Positions 1 through 5,604 of a stretch of DNA of 8,272 bases are shown piece after piece (position 1 is the stretch's first letter; every line of letters starts with the position of its first letter). Origin of the DNA: JBBDXS01 sp964418365 (GTDB taxonomy: Bacteria > Chloroflexota > Dehalococcoidia > DSTF01 > RBG-16-68-14). Location of the stretch: NCBI GenBank assembly GCA_964418365.1, contig CAYQLM010000113.1, positions 1-8,272 of the forward strand. The letters are read 5' to 3'. The notes beneath the pieces were generated by a model. It saw only the letters and a list, made by a program, of their open reading frames with translations. It did no database searches and was not told where the DNA came from. The position numbers were made by a program, and so were the translations under genes.

Positions 1-422
1 ACGCTTGCGCTCATCGTCGCGAACGCCGAGGCCAGGTAGTCGATCGCGCTGTTGCGATGCAGCGCGGAGATCACGCCCAGACCGACGCCCACCGTCAGGC
101 TCACGACGAGCGCGAGCAGCCCCAGCTCGGCCGAGACGGGGATCCCATCTGCGAGGATGTCCGAGACAGGCCGGTTGCGGCTCTGGAACGAAACGCCGAG
201 GTCGCCGCGCGCTAGTCCAAGCAGGTAGCGGCCGAACTGTTCGTACAGCGGCTGATCGAGGCCGTACTCGTGCTCCACATTTGCCTTGGCGTCCTTGGAG
301 ATCAGTCTGCCGGTGCTCCAAGGCCCGCCCGGCGCCTGATGCATGACGAAGAACGTCAGGACGGCTACGGCAAACAGCACCGGTACCGTCCACAAGACGC
401 GACGCAGGATGTAGGCTGTCAT
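1..422 (-). CDS. Peptide ABC transporter permease, DppB/OppB type (3' end outside window)
   Basis: This is the inner-membrane channel subunit of a dipeptide/oligopeptide ABC importer. About 140 N-terminal codons are visible; the gene runs off the left edge. Translation from ATG at 422 begins MTAYILRRVLWTVPVLFAVA, a short basic start followed by the first membrane helix (about residues 9-29). The family's HQAPGGPW-type turn follows, then the periplasmic stretch with GLDQPLYEQF and ARGDLGVSF, and a second hydrophobic segment (about 107-124), the usual DppB/OppB order. An AGGA lies only a few bases upstream of the ATG, so the ribosome site is modest. It lies 81 bases downstream of the binding-protein gene on the same strand, so the two almost certainly form one operon. 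The second permease and the ATPases would be to the left, outside the window. The substrate cannot be read from this fragment. Confidence 0.9.
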   Translation of the reverse strand, partial: MTAYILRRVLWTVPVLFAVAVLTFFVMHQAPGGPWSTGRLISKDAKANVEHEYGLDQPLYEQFGRYLLGLARGDLGVSFQSRNRPVSDILADGIPVSAELGLLALVVSLTVGVGLGVISALHRNSAIDYLASAFATMSAS

Positions 423-442
423 CGTTCCTCGCTTAGACTGCG

Positions 443-467
443 GAGCCCCGACAGGATGTCGGGGCTC
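443..467 (-). promoter_or_regulatory. Strong intergenic stem-loop between binding-protein and permease genes
   Basis: The sequence contains a perfect inverted repeat: an 11-base arm GAGCCCCGACA, a 3-base loop, and the exact complement of the arm. No T-run follows on the minus strand, so it does not look like a standard intrinsic terminator. It sits inside the operon, 36 bases after the lipoprotein stop and 20 bases before the permease start. In other ABC importer operons, hairpins in this position protect the upstream mRNA or stop part of transcription, so that the binding protein is made in excess over the permease. That role here is inferred from position and structure. Confidence 0.6.
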
Positions 468-503
468 GCGAAGGTTCTCCGTGTGCGCGAACGTATCGGT
501 TCG

Positions 504-2195
504 CTAGTAGCCCGGCCGCGATGCCGGAGGCGCGGCGCCCTCCATGATCTGGATATTAGTGGCGAACCAGTCGCCCGGCTCCGCGTCCAGCGCGGTTGGC
601 GTGAGACCGGCCACGTTTTCCTTTAGCAGGTAGTTGTTCTCCCCAAAGTAGATCGGCGTCAGCGCCTGATCGGCGATGATGATCTTGTGCGCCTGATCGT
701 AGTAGGCGAGCCGCTGCGTCTGGTCGAGCTCGGTCGAGGCCTTGGTGAGGAGGTCGTCGACCTGCGGGTTGCTGTAGCCGAACACGTTGAACGCGCCACC
801 GGTAGCGAACTGCTGCGGCAGCCAGTTTTCCGGGTCGGCGTAGTCAGCGAACCAGTAGGCCCAGGTCATCTGGAAGCAGCCTGTCTGATAGCACTGGCCA
901 AAGTTCGCCGGATCGATGCCCTCAATATCGATGTGAATGCCCAAGTTCTGCTGGAGCTGCTGCTGGAAGAACTCCGCTGCCGTCCGGTTCGGCGGCACGT
1001 CGGCGATCGTGAGCTTCACGGTCGGGAAGCCCGCGCCGTCCTTGTACCCGGCCTGTGTCAGTAGGTCCTGGGCGGCCTTCTTGTCGAACGAAAGGCCGAG
1101 CCCGATATTCGCGCTGGCGCCCGGCAGGCCAGGCGGCAGCCAGCTGAGCGCCGGCTGGCCGATGTCGTGCAGCACAGCGCGCACGTAGGTGTCGCGGTCG
1201 ATCGCGCGGCTGAAAGCCTGGCGCACGAGCGGGTTGTCGAACGGGGCTTGCTTGTTGTTGTACTGGATAGCGTATGTCGCCAGTACGCTCTGCGTAACGC
1301 GCTCCGTGCTGGGGGGCTGCCCGGCCTCGGCACTCGGAATCGCCGTCATGTCGACCTCGCCGTTCCTATAGGCGATCTCGGCGGCGCTGTCGTCGGGAAT
1401 GATCTTATAGACCAGCTCATTCAGCGTCGGCTTGTCGCTGCCCCAGTAGCTCGGGTTGGCGTCGAGCACGATGCTGGTGCCCGATGTGTAGCTCTTGAGT
1501 ACGAACGGACCGTCCGTCACGACCTTGCCGGCGTCTGTCCAAGCCGCGCCGTTCTTCTCGATCAGGTCCTGGCGCAGCGGCGAAGCGGGCCAGAGCGCGA
1601 GCAGCGTCGGCAGCGTGGGCTGCGGATGCGTGAGCTTGAATACCAGCGTGTGATCGTCCGGCGCGGTCACGCCGACCTGCGACGTTGGGGCCTCGCCCTT
1701 GCTCGCTTCCGTGGCTCCTGCGATTGCGCTGAAGAAGCCGTAGTAGTACCCCTGTGCGCCCGCGCTCGGGTCGAACAGGCGCTGGAAGGCGAAGACGAAG
1801 TCCTTCGCCGTGACCGCCGTCCCGTCGCTCCAGGTCGCGTCGGAGCGCAGCTTGATCGTGTACGTCAGCGCGTCGCTGGAGATGCCGCCGTTGTCCTGCG
1901 TCGGGATCTCCGCCGCGACAGCCGGCACGACGTTGAGGTCTTCGTCGTACGTGAACAGCCCGCGATAGAGCTGCTTCACGACGCTGATGTCGTCTGTGAA
2001 CGCTGCGAGCTGCGGGTCGAGCGTTTGCGGATCGCCCGCGATGCGAATGCGGAAGACCTGGTCCTCGGGGCGAGCGACCTTGCCGCTCACGCTGCTGTTC
2101 TTGCCGCCGCCGCAGGCGAACGCGGTCACGGTCAGCATCGCGATGACCAGTGCCAATGCGACCTTGGCGATCGGAGTGCTTCTGCTTGGTCTCAT
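504..2195 (-). CDS. Peptide ABC transporter substrate-binding lipoprotein (SBP family 5, OppA-like)
   Basis: This is an extracytoplasmic solute-binding lipoprotein that delivers peptides or related solutes to the permease encoded just downstream. I start it at ATG 2195 (563 residues), because AGAGGAGGAA lies seven bases upstream. The reading frame is open 23 more codons upstream, but those would place a poor leader before the signal peptide. The N-terminus has Arg/Lys, then hydrophobic residues 12-27, then Cys28 followed by GGGKNSS, a lipoprotein signal. The box reads AFAC, so -3 is Ala rather than the usual Leu/Val. Family 5 marks follow: GDPQTLDP near residue 54, the KLRSDATWSDGTAVTAKDF block near 115 (close to OppA), GPFVLKSY, RQAFSRAIDRDTY, and a C-terminal region with WFADYADPENW. 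The length is normal for the family. The ligand is unknown; OppA relatives also bind nickel, glutathione or murein peptides. Confidence 0.93.
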   Translation of the reverse strand: MRPSRSTPIAKVALALVIAMLTVTAFACGGGKNSSVSGKVARPEDQVFRIRIAGDPQTLDPQLAAFTDDISVVKQLYRGLFTYDEDLNVVPAVAAEIPTQDNGGISSDALTYTIKLRSDATWSDGTAVTAKDFVFAFQRLFDPSAGAQGYYYGFFSAIAGATEASKGEAPTSQVGVTAPDDHTLVFKLTHPQPTLPTLLALWPASPLRQDLIEKNGAAWTDAGKVVTDGPFVLKSYTSGTSIVLDANPSYWGSDKPTLNELVYKIIPDDSAAEIAYRNGEVDMTAIPSAEAGQPPSTERVTQSVLATYAIQYNNKQAPFDNPLVRQAFSRAIDRDTYVRAVLHDIGQPALSWLPPGLPGASANIGLGLSFDKKAAQDLLTQAGYKDGAGFPTVKLTIADVPPNRTAAEFFQQQLQQNLGIHIDIEGIDPANFGQCYQTGCFQMTWAYWFADYADPENWLPQQFATGGAFNVFGYSNPQVDDLLTKASTELDQTQRLAYYDQAHKIIIADQALTPIYFGENNYLLKENVAGLTPTALDAEPGDWFATNIQIMEGAAPPASRPGY

Positions 2196-2293
2196 GAGTG
2201 TTCCTCCTCTGGAAGGCGCCGTGATCTGCCAGGCGCCCATACGGAATGCGCTCAAGGAGATCATCGGCAGGAGAGAAGGAAGAGAAATACGGG

Positions 2294-2310
2294 CGCTCCC
2301 CTAGGGAGCG
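2294..2310 (-). terminator. Possible terminator hairpin after the SDR gene
   Basis: A perfect 7-base stem, CGCTCCC and GGGAGCG around a 3-base loop, lies 31 bases past the SDR stop. On the minus strand it is followed by a pyrimidine-rich stretch containing ATTTCTCTTCC, not a clean T-run. It is plausible as a weak intrinsic terminator separating the SDR gene from the transporter operon. The rest of the 145-base gap (2196-2340) shows the lipoprotein gene's ribosome site but no promoter I can defend. Confidence 0.35.
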
Positions 2311-2340
2311 GCAGATTCGACGCGAAGGTGGAGGTTCGTC

Positions 2341-3054
2341 CTATCTGGCCGTCCAGCCGCCGTCGATGACGTGGGCGGCGCCTGTGACGAACGACGAGTC
2401 GTCGGATGCGAGGAAGAGCGCCAGCTTGGCGACCTCCTCCGGGCGTCCGAAGCGCCCGAGCGCCGTCTGCGACTCGAGCTGCTTGCGGAGCAGCTCGTTC
2501 TCCTGCAGCATCGATGTCATTGCGGTGGCGATCCAGCCGGGGCAGATGCAGTTCACACGCACGCCCTGCGGTCCGTAGCGCAGCGCGAAGTTCTTCGTCA
2601 GCCCGACGACACCGTGCTTGCTCGCGACGTAGCCGTCCTCCGCGCCGATGCCGATCAGGCCCAACATCGAGGCCATGTTCACGATCGAGCCGCCGCCCGT
2701 GCGCGCCATCGCCTCGCTTGCGTGCAGGCAGCCGTAGTACACGCCCGAGAGGTTGATCGCGATTGTCGTGTCCCAGTCGCGCTGCGACACGCCCGCGTTG
2801 TTCACCATCACGTCGAGCCGGCCGAAGGCATCGACGGCCGCCTTCACCGTCGAGCGCACGTCGTCCTCCCGGCTCGTATCGCAGCGGACGAAGCGCGCGT
2901 CGCCCCCGATCTCGTCTGCGAGCGCCCGGCCGGCCGATTCCTCCAGCTCGGCGAGCAGCAGCTTCGCGCCGGCACGGGCAAATTCGAGCGAGATCGCCCG
3001 GCCGATGCCGGCGCCGGCGCCGGTGATGAGCGCCACTTTGCCTTCCAGTCGCAT
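2341..3054 (-). CDS. SDR family NAD(P)-dependent oxidoreductase
   Basis: This is a classical short-chain dehydrogenase/reductase, a soluble Rossmann-fold enzyme that interconverts alcohols and ketones with a nicotinamide cofactor; its substrate is unknown. The 237-residue protein has TGAGAGIG at residues 11-18 (cofactor loop), NNAG at 85-88, Asn101, and the catalytic Ser129, Tyr142 and Lys146 (YVASK), then PGW at 172-174. The acidic Glu36 at the end of the second strand suggests NAD rather than NADP. The segment between NNAG and the catalytic Asn is about 12 residues shorter than usual, which explains the slightly short total length (family about 250). The ATG at 3054 has GGAGGTGA seven bases upstream, a strong ribosome site that fixes the start. 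The gene is divergent from the flavin monooxygenase; a shared catabolic role is possible but not shown. It ends in an apparently complete C-terminus (VTGAAHVIDGGW). Confidence 0.92.
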   Translation of the reverse strand: MRLEGKVALITGAGAGIGRAISLEFARAGAKLLLAELEESAGRALADEIGGDARFVRCDTSREDDVRSTVKAAVDAFGRLDVMVNNAGVSQRDWDTTIAINLSGVYYGCLHASEAMARTGGGSIVNMASMLGLIGIGAEDGYVASKHGVVGLTKNFALRYGPQGVRVNCICPGWIATAMTSMLQENELLRKQLESQTALGRFGRPEEVAKLALFLASDDSSFVTGAAHVIDGGWTAR

Positions 3055-3075
3055 CGATTCACCTCCAGTTGGGCG

Positions 3076-3104
3076 TTGACGGCCTTGCCCAGTCTACGTA
3101 ATCT
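3076..3104 (+). promoter_or_regulatory. Candidate promoter of the flavin monooxygenase gene
   Basis: TTGACG (3076-3081) and TAATCT (3099-3104) are separated by exactly 17 bases. The -35 matches consensus at five of six positions; the -10 is weak but fits the TAnnnT pattern. Initiation near 3111 would give a leader of about 33 bases carrying the GAGGAG ribosome site. The site lies in the 89-base gap between the divergent SDR and monooxygenase genes, so any regulator bound here could affect both. Confidence 0.45.
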
Positions 3105-3143
3105 GAGGGGCGTCCGATACAACGCGGGCGAGGAGTGGCTCCC

Positions 3144-4325
3144 ATGCAGGTCAGCGTCTTCTATCTACCGTCGATTGGTTCACGCGCGGAAATCGAAAAA
3201 GGGATGGCCGGCCTGCGCGGCGACCTCTATCAGAGCATGCTGACGGAGTTGCGGGAGCAGGCGCAGCTCGCCGATGAGCTCGGCTACGACTCGATCTCCT
3301 TCACCGAGCACCACTTTCACGTCGAAGGCTTCGAGATCTCCAACAACCCCGTGCTGCTCGATCTCTATATCGCGATGCACACGAAGCGCATCCGCGTCGG
3401 GCAGCTCGGCATCGTGCTGCCCGCGCAGAACCCGCTGCGCGTCGCGGAGGACATCGCCATGCTTGACCACATGAGCGGCGGCCGCGCCAACGCGGGCTTC
3501 GCGCGAGGCTACCAGCGCCGTTGGGTCGATGTGATGGGCCAGCAAATGCACAGCATTCACGGCGTCACGCCCGGCCAGCACGACGAGATCGACCAGGCGA
3601 ACCGCGAGGCGTTCGAAGAGCACTTTCGCATTGTGAAGCAAGCCTGGACTGAAGACATGATGACGTTCCGCGGCAAGTACTGGCAGATCCCTCCGGAGGG
3701 AACGCCGTGGGAGATTGAGGCGACGAAGCAGTGGGGCGCTGGCGTGGACGACGCCGGCATCGTGCGGCAGATCGGCGTTGTGCCGAAGCCGCTGCAGAAG
3801 CCGCACCCGCCGCTGTTCCAGCCATTCGCGTCGAGCGAAGAGACGATCCGCTGGTGCGCGCGCGAACACGTCACGGCCATTCTGCCGCCGATGCACTTCA
3901 GCTTGGCGAACAAACTGTACGAGGTCTACCAGGAGGAAGCGCAGGCGCACGGCCGCAGCCTCACCCCTGGGGAGGGCCTCGGTCTCTTGCGCGATGTCGT
4001 CGTTGCCGACACGGACGAAGAGGCGCTCCAGCTATGGCAGCAGGGCGGGGCATTCTGCGGCGCCGCCTGGTTCGCGCCGTTCGGCTTTTGGCGCGGCTTC
4101 ACGGAGCCGGGGCGTCCTGAGATGCTCACCGTGCCGGAGCAGCTCGAGCGCGGCCTCGTCCTCGTCGGCTCACCCGACACGGTGACGCGGCAAGTCGAAA
4201 CCATCCTTAAGGACACGCCGATGAAGTGGCTCTTCGCCTGGACGTACAACGGCCTCATCCCGCACGACAAGATCCTGCGCTCGCTGGAGCTCTTCTCGAC
4301 GAAGGTGCTACCGCGGTTCAGCTAG
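3144..4325 (+). CDS. LLM class (luciferase-like) flavin-dependent monooxygenase
   Basis: This is a bacterial-luciferase-fold flavin monooxygenase, expected to be a cytoplasmic TIM barrel using reduced FMN (or F420 in some branches) and oxygen on an unidentified organic substrate. The start is ATG 3144 (393 residues): GAGGAG sits eight bases upstream. A GTG nine bases earlier is in frame but overlaps that ribosome site. Visible family marks are the N-terminal strand MQVSVFYLP, ELGYDSISFTEHHF with EHHF at 55-58 as in LuxA relatives, a strand with VGQLGIVLP near 85-93, and MSGGRANAGFARGYQRR near 110-126. Later come VPKPLQKPHPPLFQP and a closing VGSPDTVTRQVETIL, the usual end of the barrel. The length is normal for the longer LLM subgroup. 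A reductase partner is not visible nearby. It converges on the membrane-protein gene with four bases between the stop codons. Confidence 0.92.
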   Translation: MQVSVFYLPSIGSRAEIEKGMAGLRGDLYQSMLTELREQAQLADELGYDSISFTEHHFHVEGFEISNNPVLLDLYIAMHTKRIRVGQLGIVLPAQNPLRVAEDIAMLDHMSGGRANAGFARGYQRRWVDVMGQQMHSIHGVTPGQHDEIDQANREAFEEHFRIVKQAWTEDMMTFRGKYWQIPPEGTPWEIEATKQWGAGVDDAGIVRQIGVVPKPLQKPHPPLFQPFASSEETIRWCAREHVTAILPPMHFSLANKLYEVYQEEAQAHGRSLTPGEGLGLLRDVVVADTDEEALQLWQQGGAFCGAAWFAPFGFWRGFTEPGRPEMLTVPEQLERGLVLVGSPDTVTRQVETILKDTPMKWLFAWTYNGLIPHDKILRSLELFSTKVLPRFS

Positions 4326-4329
4326 GGAG

Positions 4330-5070
4330 CTAGCGGGCCGTCGTGCCGCTGAGCATGCGGCCGCGGATCGATTCGCCCTCTCCCAGCAGCCGCGCGCATC
4401 CGGCGACCAGGCACAGTGCGCCGAACGGCATCCAGAGCGTGAGGGCCAGCAGGAACACCGCAGCGCCGACGAGTGGCGCGATCGCCCAGGCCAGCCAGAC
4501 GCTGATCAAGCCAACGAGCAGGACCGGCGCGCCGATCGTGATGAGGAGGCGCAGCGTCCACTGCCTTGCCTCATCGGAAAGGCGGGCGCTGGCGGCCGTC
4601 GCCTGGCGCGCGCTCGCGTCGTAGACAACCACGAGCGGCAGCTCGTACGTGTGACGTGAGAGCCAGTGTACGGTGGCGAAGGCGCCCGCGGCGACCGCGA
4701 GCAGCGCCAGATAGCCGTAGCCCTGGTCGGCGACGACGATGCCGCAGGCCGAAACCACGACGAGCAGCAGGCCGACCGGCGCGGCGCTCAGAACGATGTC
4801 CGGCCCGCGGCGCATCAGCACCAGCGGCATGGCGTCCGGCGCGCTGTTGGCGAGCTGGTAGCCCGCCCAGATGAGGCTGGCGGCAAACAATCCGAGATAG
4901 ACGAGAAAGATGACGGGCGTGAGGGCGAGGCCCAATTTGACGCCGGTCGCGGCCAAGATGAGAAGAGCAGGACCCAGCACCACACCCGGCACCAGGACGG
5001 CGAACAGCCCCTCTAGCTCTTGCCGGTAGATAAGAGCCGAGTCTTCGAGGATTTCCCGCATTCCATTCAT
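4330..5070 (-). CDS. Multi-pass membrane protein of unknown function
   Basis: I do not recognise this 246-residue protein as a named family. It begins with about 18 polar residues, then shows six likely membrane segments near residues 21-43, 46-74, 92-114, 118-137, 172-195 and 197-225. Between the fourth and fifth helices is a loop reading LPLVVVYDASARQATAASAR. This resembles the pattern in YciC/GPDPase-membrane-domain-like proteins, where V-x-(D/E) is followed by Ala and Ser before a helix. That is a weak resemblance only. No catalytic motif is visible. The first ATG is at 5070 and a second in-frame ATG is at 5061; neither has a clear ribosome site. It lies 62 bases after the VOC gene on the same strand, so it may be read through from that promoter. 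Its stop is four bases from the stop of the convergent monooxygenase gene. Confidence 0.75.
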   Translation of the reverse strand: MNGMREILEDSALIYRQELEGLFAVLVPGVVLGPALLILAATGVKLGLALTPVIFLVYLGLFAASLIWAGYQLANSAPDAMPLVLMRRGPDIVLSAAPVGLLLVVVSACGIVVADQGYGYLALLAVAAGAFATVHWLSRHTYELPLVVVYDASARQATAASARLSDEARQWTLRLLITIGAPVLLVGLISVWLAWAIAPLVGAAVFLLALTLWMPFGALCLVAGCARLLGEGESIRGRMLSGTTAR

Positions 5071-5132
5071 ACGTCGGACGGCGACGGCATTTCTGTCGCC
5101 TCATGGGTAGAACGGGCCGGCGAAGGTGGGCG

Positions 5133-5495
5133 TTACTGCTTGATCAGCCCGATGACGTTGCCTTCCGGGTCGGCGAACTGGGCGACGGTTGGGCCCCTCG
5201 GCGTATCGACCGGAGGCAAGACGGTCTGGCCGCCCATCCGCTCGACCTGCGCCAGCGTATCGACCAGGCTCAGCACCTGCACGTAGATGGCGACGTAGCC
5301 CGGATTCTCGCCGGATGGAGAGATAACCCCTCCGACGCCTTCGATCGGCCCGCCGATGCCCGGGTCCACGAACCCAAATCCCAGCGGGTTGTCCGTATCG
5401 ATGTGCCAGCCGAAAAGCGTTTTGTAGAACTCGCGCTGCCGCTCCGCGTCTTTGCAAGCGATTTGAAAGAAGACGACAGGCCGTCCAATCCCCAT
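5133..5495 (-). CDS. VOC (glyoxalase/bleomycin-resistance fold) family protein
   Basis: This is a 120-residue vicinal-oxygen-chelate fold protein, a single pair of beta-alpha-beta-beta-beta modules that normally dimerises. The first module shows VVFFQIACKD at 7-16 and REFYKTLFGW at 21-30, the typical strand-helix entry. The second shows VDTLAQVERMGG and ends in FADPEGNVIGLIKQ, the conserved DPEGN turn. Metal-binding members carry Glu two or three residues after GN (GNxxEL); here the matching position is Gly116, and the first-strand position is Gln11. The usual metal site therefore looks incomplete, and an enzymatic role cannot be assumed. Ligand binding or resistance by sequestration are alternatives. 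ATG 5495 has GGGAGGT about seven bases upstream, a strong ribosome site. The membrane-protein gene follows on the same strand. Length and ends look complete. Confidence 0.88.
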   Translation of the reverse strand: MGIGRPVVFFQIACKDAERQREFYKTLFGWHIDTDNPLGFGFVDPGIGGPIEGVGGVISPSGENPGYVAIYVQVLSLVDTLAQVERMGGQTVLPPVDTPRGPTVAQFADPEGNVIGLIKQ

Positions 5496-5528
5496 GAGAA
5501 GTACCTCCCAGCGTCGATCTGCGCTGAC

Positions 5529-5557
5529 ACTGTGCGGAAGGCCGCGAGCGCTGTCAA
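5529..5557 (-). promoter_or_regulatory. Candidate promoter of the VOC gene
   Basis: On the minus strand a perfect TTGACA (5557-5552) is followed after 17 bases by CACAGT (5534-5529), which matches three of six -10 positions, including the key A and final T. Initiation would fall about 25 bases before the VOC ATG, leaving just enough leader for its GGGAGGT site. It shares the 109-base divergent gap with the AarF promoter, so the two lie roughly back to back. Confidence 0.5.
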
Positions 5558-5590
5558 GCGGGCTTCGATGGCCTAACGATCACCTTTGGC

Positions 5591-5596
5591 TATACT
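5591..5596 (+). promoter_or_regulatory. -10 box placed for leaderless transcription of the AarF gene
   Basis: TATACT (five of six to consensus) ends eight bases before the GTG at 5605, so transcription would begin at or within a base or two of the start codon. No Shine-Dalgarno sequence lies in the eight intervening bases (AACTCTCC). No good -35 is visible; TTTGGC directly precedes the box. This spacing is the classical signature of leaderless genes in high-GC Gram-positive and related phyla. Confidence 0.5.
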
Positions 5597-5604
5597 AACT
5601 CTCC

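Noticed and set aside
2196..2264. Longer start for the binding lipoprotein at 2264
   Set aside because: It would add 23 residues before the signal peptide. The ATG at 2195 has an AGAGGAGGAA site at ideal distance.
1167..2369. 400-codon open frame on the plus strand opposite the binding-protein gene
   Set aside because: It is Arg/Asp/Val-rich with no recognisable domain and lies antisense to a clear SBP family 5 lipoprotein with signal peptide and ribosome site.
3135..3143. GTG start for the monooxygenase at 3135
   Set aside because: The GAGGAG ribosome site overlaps this codon and is correctly spaced for ATG 3144 instead.
3180..3950. 256-codon minus-strand frame opposite the monooxygenase gene
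   Set aside because: It has low-complexity Arg/His/Val composition and no motif, and is fully antisense to a well-supported LLM protein.
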